This document shows, piece by piece, positions 16,480 through 24,231 of a stretch of DNA of 64,000 bases. Below the pieces are notes generated by a model that was given only the letters and a program-made list of their open reading frames with translations, did no database searches and had not been told where the DNA came from. The stretch's first letter is position 1. Every line of letters begins with the position of its first letter. The stretch comes from Thalassotalea euphylliae. GTDB taxonomy: Bacteria > Pseudomonadota > Gammaproteobacteria > Enterobacterales > Alteromonadaceae. The stretch is taken from positions 1,984,001-2,048,000 of the forward strand of contig NZ_QUOT01000001.1 of NCBI RefSeq assembly GCF_003390375.1, in the 5' to 3' direction. A program made the position numbers and the translations under genes.

Positions 16480-16552
16480 GAAGCGATAAAAACGCATAAA
16501 AAAGCTAGAAAACCGACATACTAATTTGTCGGCTTTCTAGCTTATATCGCTT
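16480..16552. terminator. long bidirectional terminator hairpin
   Basis: A nested hairpin: the inner stem AAGCTAGAAA-CCGACA pairs with TGTCGG-TTTCTAGCTT (about 16502-16542), and the outer GAAGCGATA pairs with TATCGCTTC. It lies between the converging hydrolase and FadL genes. Confidence 0.75.
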
Positions 16553-16627
16553 CAGTAGCACTCGATTGTTAATCGACTATCGCGTTAGCCTATTTTCAAA
16601 ATGCTAGTTAAAACGACAAAGTGCTAA

Positions 16628-17920
16628 TTAAAACGAGTAGTTAACTTGCGCACTTAGGATAGTTGCATTTGAGCTTTGCGTAGCATTCAGTTCTGAGCTG
16701 ATCGGGCCAACGGCACGAGATTCTGAAAGGCCCACTTCACGACCGTAAACTTTCAATAAAGAGAAGTCGATTGTCGTTGACTCATCCATTGTGTAAGTCG
16801 CACCAGCACTGAACCATTGGCGATCAGTATCAGGAATGTTTAGTGTGCGATGCTCAGTTGTTGCTGCACCTTCGTCGTAAGCGTAACCTGCACGAACCGT
16901 CCATGCGTCAGATAATTCGTAAGTTGCACCTAAGCTTAGTTTCCAGTTGTTTTCAAAATGCTCTTCAGCAATTGGGAAAATAGTACCGTCTGCTAAATCC
17001 GCTTCTAGTACATCAAAGCTGCTCCAACCAAACCAGTTAGCACTTGCTTGAATTGATAGCGCATCAGTAATCTGTTGGCTAATGGCAAGTTCAGCAATTG
17101 CCGGTAAATCTAGGTCAACCGTACCCGACTGGTTTGCGCTTGCAATCACTTGTGATGATAAGTCGCCTGATACTTCTAACTTAGTTTCTGAGCGGTAGCT
17201 TAAACCAATGTTAGTTGAGCTTGTTGGCTTCCAAAGTACACCAACATTCCAGCTGTAGCCCCAGTCATCACCTTCCATTTGGGCAATTTGTGCACCTGCA
17301 GGTACTAAACCGCCAACAGCATCAGAAATAACGTTAGAAACAGCAGAGCCTAATTCAGCTTCAACGAAGCTTGCTGTAACACCTAAGCCTAAGCTTAGCT
17401 CGTCTGACACTTGATAAGCGATAGTTGGGTTGATGCCTAAGCTCGTGATTTCAGCTCTGTCACCGAAGTGTAACGCGTTGAAATCTGAATCGAAGTCAGT
17501 TGATAAACCGAAGTTAGCAAATACACCCAGACCCGCAGACCATTTGTCATTTAGTGGCTGAACGTAGAAAAATGCAGGAACCACTGCACTTGGGCTAACG
17601 TCATCATGTGATGCGTCATGAGTCACTGTGCCAGCGGCAGTACCTACAGTCACTGTGCCGTCAATATCAATACCTGGATCAATGTAGCTAGCAAAGGCAC
17701 TTAATTGAGCCTTGTCGAATTCAGTAATCGCGGCAGCGTTTGAGTATAACACTGTCGCATTTTCAGCAAGTGCTGCTTGACCAGCGAATGCACGGCCTAA
17801 GCCGTTAGCACTGTGCTCGTGCAGGTAGAAACCTGCTGCTGTTGCAGAAGTAGATAATAAAACGGCTCCAACTTGTAAGCCCGCTGCAATAAGATTTAAT
17901 TTAAAAGATTTGGTTTTCAT
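16628..17920 (-). CDS. FadL-family outer membrane transporter of hydrophobic compounds
   Basis: The 430-residue protein has a Sec signal peptide ending at about residue 28 (TSATA-A) and then the FadL-type N-terminus GFYLHEHSANGLGRAFAGQAALAENATVLYSNAAAI, which forms the hatch region. The rest is beta-barrel with many alternating aromatic strands and ends in a terminal Phe (VNYSF), as expected for outer-membrane insertion. FadL proteins pass long-chain fatty acids or hydrophobic xenobiotics across the outer membrane. Its position among oxidoreductase genes suggests it imports the substrate of this region. It has its own promoter region of about 500 bases. Confidence 0.93.
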   Translation of the reverse strand: MKTKSFKLNLIAAGLQVGAVLLSTSATAAGFYLHEHSANGLGRAFAGQAALAENATVLYSNAAAITEFDKAQLSAFASYIDPGIDIDGTVTVGTAAGTVTHDASHDDVSPSAVVPAFFYVQPLNDKWSAGLGVFANFGLSTDFDSDFNALHFGDRAEITSLGINPTIAYQVSDELSLGLGVTASFVEAELGSAVSNVISDAVGGLVPAGAQIAQMEGDDWGYSWNVGVLWKPTSSTNIGLSYRSETKLEVSGDLSSQVIASANQSGTVDLDLPAIAELAISQQITDALSIQASANWFGWSSFDVLEADLADGTIFPIAEEHFENNWKLSLGATYELSDAWTVRAGYAYDEGAATTEHRTLNIPDTDRQWFSAGATYTMDESTTIDFSLLKVYGREVGLSESRAVGPISSELNATQSSNATILSAQVNYSF

Positions 17921-18426
17921 TTATTTAATAATAACTCTTTCGTGTTTTCTAATGGTTGCGTAAACCTGAAGGCGGCAACCTCGTTGAAAAGCAAAGTACT
18001 CGTTAGAGTCGCAAAAAGTCCATTCACACGCTAGATAACTAGCGGCTCACCTTGCTTAACGATTGATTTAGCGAAATGCTTGAAAAGAAGAGATATGTGT
18101 ACTGCAAGCCAGAAAAATCCTAGCTTTCACTGAGAGAAAAAGTATGCGATACAACTAAAAAACTTCAACATACGACGCCAAAAAGCGGAGCATTCTACCC
18201 CAGCTTCATTGAGTAATGAAGCCATACCAGTTGGGTATAGGGTAAATTCTGATAAAGATGGCGAAGAAAAGATCGATTCTTGCCATAAATTCCACGCGGG
18301 GATGCTATGCGAAATTCATGACTCTGAATAATAAATTTATTTCACAACAGCTATAAAATTTTTTAATAAGTATGGAGTGAACTAGCCAAGCAAAACTCAC
18401 TCGGCTAGGGCCTTTACAGGCAACAG
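17921..18426. other. intergenic region upstream of the FadL gene
   Basis: No gene is visible. An inverted repeat GCTTCATT-gagt-AATGAAGC (18203-18222) and the partly symmetric ATACCAGTTGGGTAT just after it (18224-18238) could be operators or a small hairpin in the FadL leader. The region also holds the FadL promoter and the end of the LysR transcription unit. Confidence 0.45.
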
Positions 18427-19374
18427 CTAGCTGTCATCACCACCTTCGGCCAACATATATTGCGAGAATAGTTCGACCACTTCTTTAACGACAGGAATTA
18501 ATAAATTTTCTGGTTTTAATAAGCAGCGACATTGCCAAAAGACTTCTGTTTGAAAGTCGAGCTTTACTAATTCACCGCTAGCAAACTCCTTATGGAATAG
18601 AGTCTCTGGGCCAGCAGTTACGTAATCAGAATTCGCCACTATCGTTTTAGCCATATTATAATTATCGCAAATGATCATCGGATCTAGCGGACGACCACGC
18701 AGTAGATCCGTCACTTGGCTACCCAGGCTTTTCGGGATGTTTGGCGTGATTGATTTGTATTTCATCAGCACTTCCAAGCTGACATTCTTCTCTTTCGCGA
18801 GCTCATGATCTTTACGAACAGCGGCAACTAGCTTGTCGTAATTCATAAACGGCGTAATAAATTCGTTCGGTACGTCGTTTGCGGCAAATGGCCCAATCGC
18901 AATATCAATTTGGCTTTTCTTTAACGCGTCGAGTAAACCTTCAGACGACATGGTGACGACTGAGATCTTAAATTTATAGTCTTGCTCGGCAAAGTCTAAT
19001 AGCGCTTTAGGTAAAATATCTTGTTCGATGATAGGGCCAACACCAACGCGCACGGTGCCGCCTACTAAATTGGCCATTAATTCCAGCTGGCGCTCGATAA
19101 TATCAAGCTGACTTTTCAGCTCATCGCCCTTTCTCAACAATAGGCGAGCCGTTTCCGTTGGGATCATGCCGGCGCTGTCGCGGAAGAACAACTCCATGTT
19201 AATTTTTTGCTCTAGGCGGCTAACTTTCTTGCTTAAAGTGGGTTGTGAAACACTCAATAATTCAGCAGCTTTATTGATACTACCAACCTCACTGATCACC
19301 TTGATCATGTGGATATCTGAAATATCGATCACATCAAATGCCTGTTGTGTATAATTTTTTGTGCCCGCTAGCAT
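18427..19374 (-). CDS. LysR-family transcriptional regulator
   Basis: A 315-residue DNA-binding activator/repressor. The winged helix-turn-helix is at about residues 20-80 (MIKVISEVGSINKAAELLSVSQPTLSKKVSRLEQ), followed by the linker helix and a periplasmic-binding-protein-like effector domain (VRVGVGPIIEQDILP). It lies between the FadL gene downstream and the old yellow enzyme gene upstream on the same strand, with gaps over 230 bases each side, so it has its own promoter. It is the only DNA-binding regulator in 9.2-30 kb and is the natural candidate to control these genes, possibly through the shared GAGTWATTACTC sites; that is inference. Confidence 0.92.
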   Translation of the reverse strand: MLAGTKNYTQQAFDVIDISDIHMIKVISEVGSINKAAELLSVSQPTLSKKVSRLEQKINMELFFRDSAGMIPTETARLLLRKGDELKSQLDIIERQLELMANLVGGTVRVGVGPIIEQDILPKALLDFAEQDYKFKISVVTMSSEGLLDALKKSQIDIAIGPFAANDVPNEFITPFMNYDKLVAAVRKDHELAKEKNVSLEVLMKYKSITPNIPKSLGSQVTDLLRGRPLDPMIICDNYNMAKTIVANSDYVTAGPETLFHKEFASGELVKLDFQTEVFWQCRCLLKPENLLIPVVKEVVELFSQYMLAEGGDDS

Positions 19375-19517
19375 AGTATGTGACTAATAGAATGTATAGG
19401 AATAACGTATATAAGGTTGCGCTATAGCGAGTAATGTTTGCGCTACATCAATGGCGCGTGGTCACTAGGTTAGAACAGATAAACGGCAAAAAATCTAAAA
19501 GAATTAAATGTCTTAAA

Positions 19518-19556
19518 ACGCAAAATGGGCAAAAGGTTCAACACCCTTTGCCCATC
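19518..19556 (-). terminator. terminator of the old yellow enzyme gene
   Basis: A stem ATGGGCAAA(A)GG pairs with CC(C)TTTGCCCAT around a 7-base loop at about 19524-19553. On the minus strand it is followed by a T-rich run, about 55 bases after the stop. Confidence 0.75.
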
Positions 19557-19608
19557 TTCTGACTGCTTTTTTAAAGGTTTAGTAGGCGCTTTATTCGCTT
19601 TATTCCTA

Positions 19609-20835
19609 CTACGCGCGAACGCGCTTAACGGTTTGACCACGTTTCCAGAAGTTAAACAGTACCGCGATCACTGACCAAATTCCGCGTACTTTGGTCTTTG
19701 GACTTTTGCCATCGCCCATACGACGAATGTTATCGGTGTACCAGCTAATTTCCATAATCGCCATTTGATCAATTTTCTTGATACCCGTGGTGATTGGCTG
19801 AACTGTTGAAACGAAACCTTGGCCGTTAAGTACTTTGTTGGCTAGATCAGGGTCAACTGCTAGCGGGCGTGCAATGCCTACTACGTCAACCGCACCAGAG
19901 TTAACCGCTTCTTCCATAGCTGCCTGGCTTCTGAAGCCACCCGTTACCATAATTGGCGCAGAAACGTTTTCTTTTAATTGCTCAGCAAACTCTAAGAAGT
20001 AAGCTTCACGCTTTTTCGTGCTCTCTTTCAGGTTACCTTTACGGTTTACTGGGTTCTCCCAGCTACCACCTGAAATTTCAATCATATCGATACCAAGCTC
20101 ATCTAAGCATTTACATACTTCAATTGACTCTTCTTGAGTAAAACCACCTTTTTGGAAGTCTGAAGAGTTTAGTTTGATACCAACAGCAAAGTTTTGACCA
20201 AGCTTAGCACGAATGGCTTTGTATACTTCAGTAACGAAACGCATTCTGTTTTCTAAGCTACCGCCCCACTTATCTTCACGTTTGTTGTGATTTGGTGATA
20301 AGAATTGGCTAATAAGGTAACCGTGTGCACCGTGTAGCTGAACACCATCGAAGCCAGCTTTTTCTAATATGCTCGCTGTATTAGCAAAACGCTCGATAAT
20401 ATCTAAAATTTCTTCTTCCGTTAGCTCACGCGGAGGGAAGAACATATCACTAGCTAGTGGCACAGCAGATGGTGCTACAGGGTGACCGTTTAAGAATTTA
20501 GGTGATTGCTTACCTGGGTGGTTTAGCTGTGCCCAAATTTGGCCGCCTTTTGACTTTGCACCACGAGCCCAAAGCTCTAGTAAATGCATGTCGCGTTCAT
20601 CTTCAACAGCAACGGCTAATGGTTCGTTAGCATGGCGCTTATCAACCATAACGTTACCAGTCACTAATAAACCTGAACCACCTTCTGCCCAAGTACGGTA
20701 TAAGACTTCAAACTGTCTTACTACTCGGCCATCGCCTGTTGCCATGGCTTCATTCATTGCAGACTTACAAATTCGGTTTTTAAGAACAGAACCTGAACGT
20801 AGTTTAAGCTCTTCTGATAGTGGAGTGTTTGACAT
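19609..20835 (-). CDS. old yellow enzyme-family NADH:flavin oxidoreductase
   Basis: A 408-residue FMN-dependent ene-reductase/dienoyl-CoA-reductase-like enzyme of the TIM-barrel OYE family. The HGAHGYLISQFLSPNHNKR block, the WGGSLENRMRF phosphate/substrate block, VTGGFRS and the late VDVVGIARPLAVDP FMN-binding region are all visible. The C-terminal 50 residues, after the TIM barrel, are basic and include aromatic residues (IWSVIAVLFNFWKRG), perhaps a membrane-touching tail. There is no Cys cluster or second domain, so it is a single-domain OYE, not full-length FadH. It is divergent from the tautomerase-like pair, with a palindrome between. Confidence 0.93.
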   Translation of the reverse strand: MSNTPLSEELKLRSGSVLKNRICKSAMNEAMATGDGRVVRQFEVLYRTWAEGGSGLLVTGNVMVDKRHANEPLAVAVEDERDMHLLELWARGAKSKGGQIWAQLNHPGKQSPKFLNGHPVAPSAVPLASDMFFPPRELTEEEILDIIERFANTASILEKAGFDGVQLHGAHGYLISQFLSPNHNKREDKWGGSLENRMRFVTEVYKAIRAKLGQNFAVGIKLNSSDFQKGGFTQEESIEVCKCLDELGIDMIEISGGSWENPVNRKGNLKESTKKREAYFLEFAEQLKENVSAPIMVTGGFRSQAAMEEAVNSGAVDVVGIARPLAVDPDLANKVLNGQGFVSTVQPITTGIKKIDQMAIMEISWYTDNIRRMGDGKSPKTKVRGIWSVIAVLFNFWKRGQTVKRVRA

Positions 20836-20972
20836 CTTAAATCCATCTTACCTTGGGGTTTAACGTGCCACGATAGTACTTAATAAAATTTAGTCAAGGT
20901 AATGAACTTATTTTTGCTACGTTATGAAAATTTTGAATGGCTAAGTTTTTCACTACTTTAACGGAATAATTT

Positions 20973-20988
20973 TAGAGTTATTACTCTA
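20973..20988. promoter_or_regulatory. inverted repeat, candidate operator in divergent promoter
   Basis: TAGAGT and ACTCTA arms flank a TATT spacer, in the middle of the 296-base gap between the old yellow enzyme and the tautomerase-like genes. The core GAGTTATTACTC differs by one base from the core of the palindrome at 13750-13763. A shared regulator, perhaps the nearby LysR protein, is possible. Confidence 0.45.
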
Positions 20989-21131
20989 TGAAATATCCAT
21001 ATATCAAAAGCTTATATTCGATAAATTATTAAGGGTGAGTAAATTTTTTCACTGTTCGAAATTAAGCTTCCTTACCTATGATGTAATCAAACAGTAATTT
21101 AAACATTGATTTGTTTTAGGTGGATTTGTAA

Positions 21132-21593
21132 ATGAAAACGGTTCGAGTAATTTGCTCAATACAAGAAGGTTCACTTGGCTATAACAATATTAAGCAACTT
21201 GAGGCAGTGATCTCGAGTACTTATAAAGCCCACTTTGGTGCTGACTATCGCCTAGTATTTGCTTGGTTAGACTTGCCTTATCGTCAATCATACATAGCAG
21301 GTAAGCTGTCTTGTGCATCAACCGTGCAGTTACCAGTAGAAGATGGTATGCCCGCTGACAAACGTCATCCATTTATGAGTGAGATTTGCGCGAAATGGCA
21401 ACACATTACTGGCTGTAGCAAGAATGAAATCATCCTAGTATCGCCAGACATGTCAGAGTACGAAAGAATGCATGAAGCCTTTGATGCACGTGTTGATGAG
21501 AAGGTACGTAAGAAAACTAAGCTGAGAATGATGTTGCGCTTAATTGTTGGTTATTTCAAAAAAGGTTATCTGACAACTAGCACTGACCTTTAA
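21132..21593 (+). CDS. tautomerase-superfamily-like protein without the N-terminal proline
   Basis: A 153-residue protein starting MKTVRVICSIQEGSL, with a ribosome site GGTGG 9 bases upstream. The pattern of an N-terminal strand, a helix after it (IKQLEAVISSTYKAHFGAD), a strand (YRLVFAWLDL), then EDGMPADKRHPFMSEICAKWQHITG and EIILVSPDMSEYERM resembles double beta-alpha-beta tautomerase proteins. The Pro1 that acts as catalytic base in this superfamily is absent; residues after Met are Lys-Thr. It precedes a tautomerase with Pro1 by 48 bases and is probably co-transcribed, so it may be a partner subunit. A basic C-terminal helix extends beyond the usual domain. Confidence 0.65.
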   Translation: MKTVRVICSIQEGSLGYNNIKQLEAVISSTYKAHFGADYRLVFAWLDLPYRQSYIAGKLSCASTVQLPVEDGMPADKRHPFMSEICAKWQHITGCSKNEIILVSPDMSEYERMHEAFDARVDEKVRKKTKLRMMLRLIVGYFKKGYLTTSTDL

Positions 21594-21641
21594 TCCATCT
21601 ACAATTTTAATAGTAATACTAAATATTTGAGGGATAAAACT

Positions 21642-22028
21642 ATGCCACTTTATACTGTGTCAACGAAAAACCCGCTACCGGAAACGACTAGAGAAAAGCT
21701 AGCCATATTAATTATGGATGTTCATTGTGGTATTACCGGTGCGCCAGAAACCTTTGTTAATGTAACGTTCGCACACAACGCTGTTTTACAGCCGCGCGCA
21801 ACGGTTAACGTCTTAGGTGCTGTACGAAAAGGTCGAACGCCGGACATGAACGATACGCTATCGGCAGATATGACACAGCGCATTGCTAATTTACTTGAAT
21901 TAACCCCTTATGAAATTGATCTTTCATTGCACGAAGTGCCTGCCCAATGGGTAATGGAAGGTGGTGAAATTCTACCAGAGCCAGGTGAAGAAGCGCTTTG
22001 TGAATGGCTGCAAAAAGAGCATGCTTAG
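21642..22028 (+). CDS. tautomerase-family protein (Tautomerase_3 type)
   Basis: I chose the ATG at 21642 because it makes Pro the second residue (MPLYTVSTKNPLPE), and Pro1 after Met removal is the catalytic base of 4-oxalocrotonate tautomerase-like enzymes; GAGGGA stands 7 bases upstream. The 128-residue protein contains the family blocks REKLAILIMDVHCGITGAPETFVNV and a C-terminal VPAQWVMEGGEILPEPGEE. Such proteins keto-enol tautomerise or dehalogenate small unsaturated acids and ketones. It follows a Pro1-less relative and is divergent from an old yellow enzyme, which suggests handling of enone-type intermediates. Confidence 0.88.
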   Translation: MPLYTVSTKNPLPETTREKLAILIMDVHCGITGAPETFVNVTFAHNAVLQPRATVNVLGAVRKGRTPDMNDTLSADMTQRIANLLELTPYEIDLSLHEVPAQWVMEGGEILPEPGEEALCEWLQKEHA

Positions 22029-22387
22029 CCACAACTAACACTTCTCTAACTTTTTATGCTTAGCCGTTAGTTTAAAACGAAGCAGCGCATAATACTAAGA
22101 TTTTCCAGCTTTGCTTTATGGCAATGCTGTGATATTTTGTGCAATATTAGTACAGCTGGAAAACACTATTTTTCAAACGTTAGTACCTGTATTGAAACGA
22201 TTTTGTTTCTCCTCTAATGTTGTTATCAGAAATTTCTGCTCATTAGCCTGCCTTGATCAAAGTAAGGCATCAAATTGCAGCTATAATTTCTCTCATACAA
22301 ATTAATTAAGAATAAATAGCCAACGGAATTAGGCAGTTAACCCGTAATTTTCAAGCTATTTAGCCTTTAACATGTTGTAGGAGTAGA
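22029..22387 (+). other. intergenic region with a long-range perfect inverted repeat
   Basis: No convincing gene. TTTTCCAGCT (22101-22110) and AGCTGGAAAA (22154-22163) are perfect inverse copies enclosing 43 bases that themselves hold a small ATATT/AATAT stem. A second, imperfect pair TGCCTT/AAGGCA lies near 22249-22270. The first could act as terminator of the tautomerase operon or as a structured leader; neither has a clear T-run. Confidence 0.4.
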
Positions 22388-23158
22388 ATGAAACGAGCTG
22401 TTTATCCCCTAATTCTTGCAATAGGCTTATTTACTTCATATTGCCAAGCCGAAACGCCAATCACATTTGCAGGCGTGCTTGCTGAGAAAATTCAGCAACA
22501 CGACAAACAAGGTTATTTGGATAAGATTTATCAAGAGATTGCTAGACGCACGAGCTTAACAATAAATTATGATGTTATGCCGATGGCGAGAACCATGAGT
22601 TTGTTCGATCATAAAAAGGTTGACTGTATACTGCCTGGCTCTTCTAACCGTTATTTTGATCGAACCAAACAACACGATATTGTGCGTTCACAAGCCATAT
22701 CCGCCCTACTGCTATTCAAATTTACTTTTGAGCGCAATCAAGCGCTGTTAGCAGCTCAAGACTTGGCTAACGTTAATATTGGCTATGTACGCAATATTAA
22801 GATGTTTAACGCACTGAATATGCCGCCATTTGATAACGCAACCCATATTGTTGCCAGCCATCACAGGCATCTATTTGATATGCTGCATTTTGGCCGCACA
22901 GAACTAATTGTTGGTTGGTACCCTATCGTCAATATGCTAGCAACAGCACGTAATAGCGAGCGCGTAAGCTTTGACGCAGACCATGTGTTATCAACCGACT
23001 ACCTAGTCGTTTCTTGTCATCGCAGTCACAAAACCGAAGCATTTATCGAGACCATTAATAAAGCCATTAGTAGTATGTGGCAAGACGGTACTATGGTTGC
23101 AATGCACCCCAACGGCACACACCATTTAAAAGCATTGTTCCCACCGCCAGCAATGTAA
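22388..23158 (+). CDS. solitary periplasmic solute-binding-like protein
   Basis: A 256-residue protein with a Sec signal peptide (cleavage after about residue 21, SYCQA-E) and a ribosome site AGGAG. The mature part resembles the transporter substrate-binding domain (SBP_bac_3 superfamily): DKIYQEIARRTSLTINYDVMPMARTMSLFDHKKVDCILPG and later GRTELIVGWYPIVNML. No permease or ATPase gene is adjacent. Such orphan binding proteins are frequent in Alteromonadales and may feed a distant transporter or a sensor. Ligand unknown. A paralogue-like orphan lies at 30874. Confidence 0.75.
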   Translation: MKRAVYPLILAIGLFTSYCQAETPITFAGVLAEKIQQHDKQGYLDKIYQEIARRTSLTINYDVMPMARTMSLFDHKKVDCILPGSSNRYFDRTKQHDIVRSQAISALLLFKFTFERNQALLAAQDLANVNIGYVRNIKMFNALNMPPFDNATHIVASHHRHLFDMLHFGRTELIVGWYPIVNMLATARNSERVSFDADHVLSTDYLVVSCHRSHKTEAFIETINKAISSMWQDGTMVAMHPNGTHHLKALFPPPAM

Positions 23159-23197
23159 CTTAAGTTTATTAGCTATCACTTAGGATGAGAGGTTTAA

Positions 23198-23232
23198 TAA
23201 AAAAAGGCGTTACTTTTAGCAAGTAACGCCGC
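23198..23232 (-). terminator. terminator of the BASS/GMC/aldehyde dehydrogenase operon
   Basis: A perfect 10-base-pair stem GGCGTTACTT / AAGTAACGCC with loop TTAGC. Read on the minus strand it is followed by a run of seven T, 47 bases after the transporter stop. Confidence 0.85.
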
Positions 23233-23278
23233 TTTGTGGCTCAATAAGGCCGACGACTACATCAGTGCGATGGCTTAG

Positions 23279-24181
23279 CTACTTTGAAGCTACCGCACTT
23301 GCACCAGTAACGTTATTTTCTTCACCCCAGTTTCTAAAAATAAAGATAAACGGCAAGGCAACAAAGTACATGGTAATCGAGTAAACCGCTGCTGGCAGTG
23401 CCAACTCAGTAATAGCTAAATCTGCATCGTTAATGGTCGCAGCAATAGCAATGGCTAACGGGCCATTTTGGATACTGGTTTCAATACCCAAGGTTTTACT
23501 TTCTTTCTTGTTCAGCGCAAACAGGCGGCTGACAACAATACCAATCACCATCATGATAAATGGCAAGAACAATAGGCCTCCGCCAATAACCGCGAAACTA
23601 TCAACTAAACGTTCAAACGAGTTAGCAATCGCTAAGACAACAATAATCACCCAAAGTATGATGGCGGTTTTCTCTAAGCCGCCTTGAATCGCATTGGCGA
23701 TGTTTTCTTTAAAATGGCGAATTAACACACCCAGTAGCACTGGTGTTGTGGTGATAAGAAAGGTGACAAAGGCTAAATCAAACAGCGAGAAAGTCACCGC
23801 CTCTTCACCTAGAAAGTGTTTCATCGACATGGCAACAAGCACAGGCACCGTCATAAACGCCAAGACGCTGACCACAGCGGTTAGCGAAACCGACAAAGCA
23901 ACATCGGCTTTTGATAACTTAGAAATAATGTTACTCGTCACGCCGCCTGGGCAAAAGCTCAATAGCATTAAGCCCGCCGCAAACACGGGTGGGAAGTCAA
24001 ACAAGTACGCAGTGCCAAACGCCAGTATGGGTAAGAGCACCACTTGGCTAAGCATGGCGACAAAGAAAACATAGGGTCGCTCTATAACACGCTTAAAGTC
24101 TTTAACTTCAAGGCCAATGCCAAGCGAAAACATAATAATCCCTTGGGCAACAAGTAATGCAAAGGTAATTGCTGATTCCAT
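23279..24181 (-). CDS. bile acid:sodium symporter (BASS) family transporter
   Basis: A 300-residue polytopic inner-membrane protein with about 9-10 hydrophobic segments. Diagnostic BASS motifs are present: FSLGIGLEVKDF near the N-terminus, LSFCPGGVTSNIISKLSKADVALSVSLTAVVSVLA mid-protein, and a crossover ETSIQNGPLAIAIAA. Family members co-transport sodium with organic anions such as bile acids, pantoate or 2-keto acids. It is the third gene of a probable operon with a ChoD-like GMC oxidoreductase (50-base gap) and an aldehyde dehydrogenase, so it may move a carboxylate substrate or product of those enzymes. Confidence 0.92.
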   Translation of the reverse strand: MESAITFALLVAQGIIMFSLGIGLEVKDFKRVIERPYVFFVAMLSQVVLLPILAFGTAYLFDFPPVFAAGLMLLSFCPGGVTSNIISKLSKADVALSVSLTAVVSVLAFMTVPVLVAMSMKHFLGEEAVTFSLFDLAFVTFLITTTPVLLGVLIRHFKENIANAIQGGLEKTAIILWVIIVVLAIANSFERLVDSFAVIGGGLLFLPFIMMVIGIVVSRLFALNKKESKTLGIETSIQNGPLAIAIAATINDADLAITELALPAAVYSITMYFVALPFIFIFRNWGEENNVTGASAVASK

Positions 24182-24231
24182 AGTAATTTACTTCTTTTTA
24201 TATTAATTAATGATCAGCGCCTGCTGGTGGG

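Noticed and set aside
22111..22305. A 64-codon plus-strand frame
   Set aside because: It spans an inverted repeat, has no ribosome site, and reads like non-coding translation (Cys/Phe-rich).
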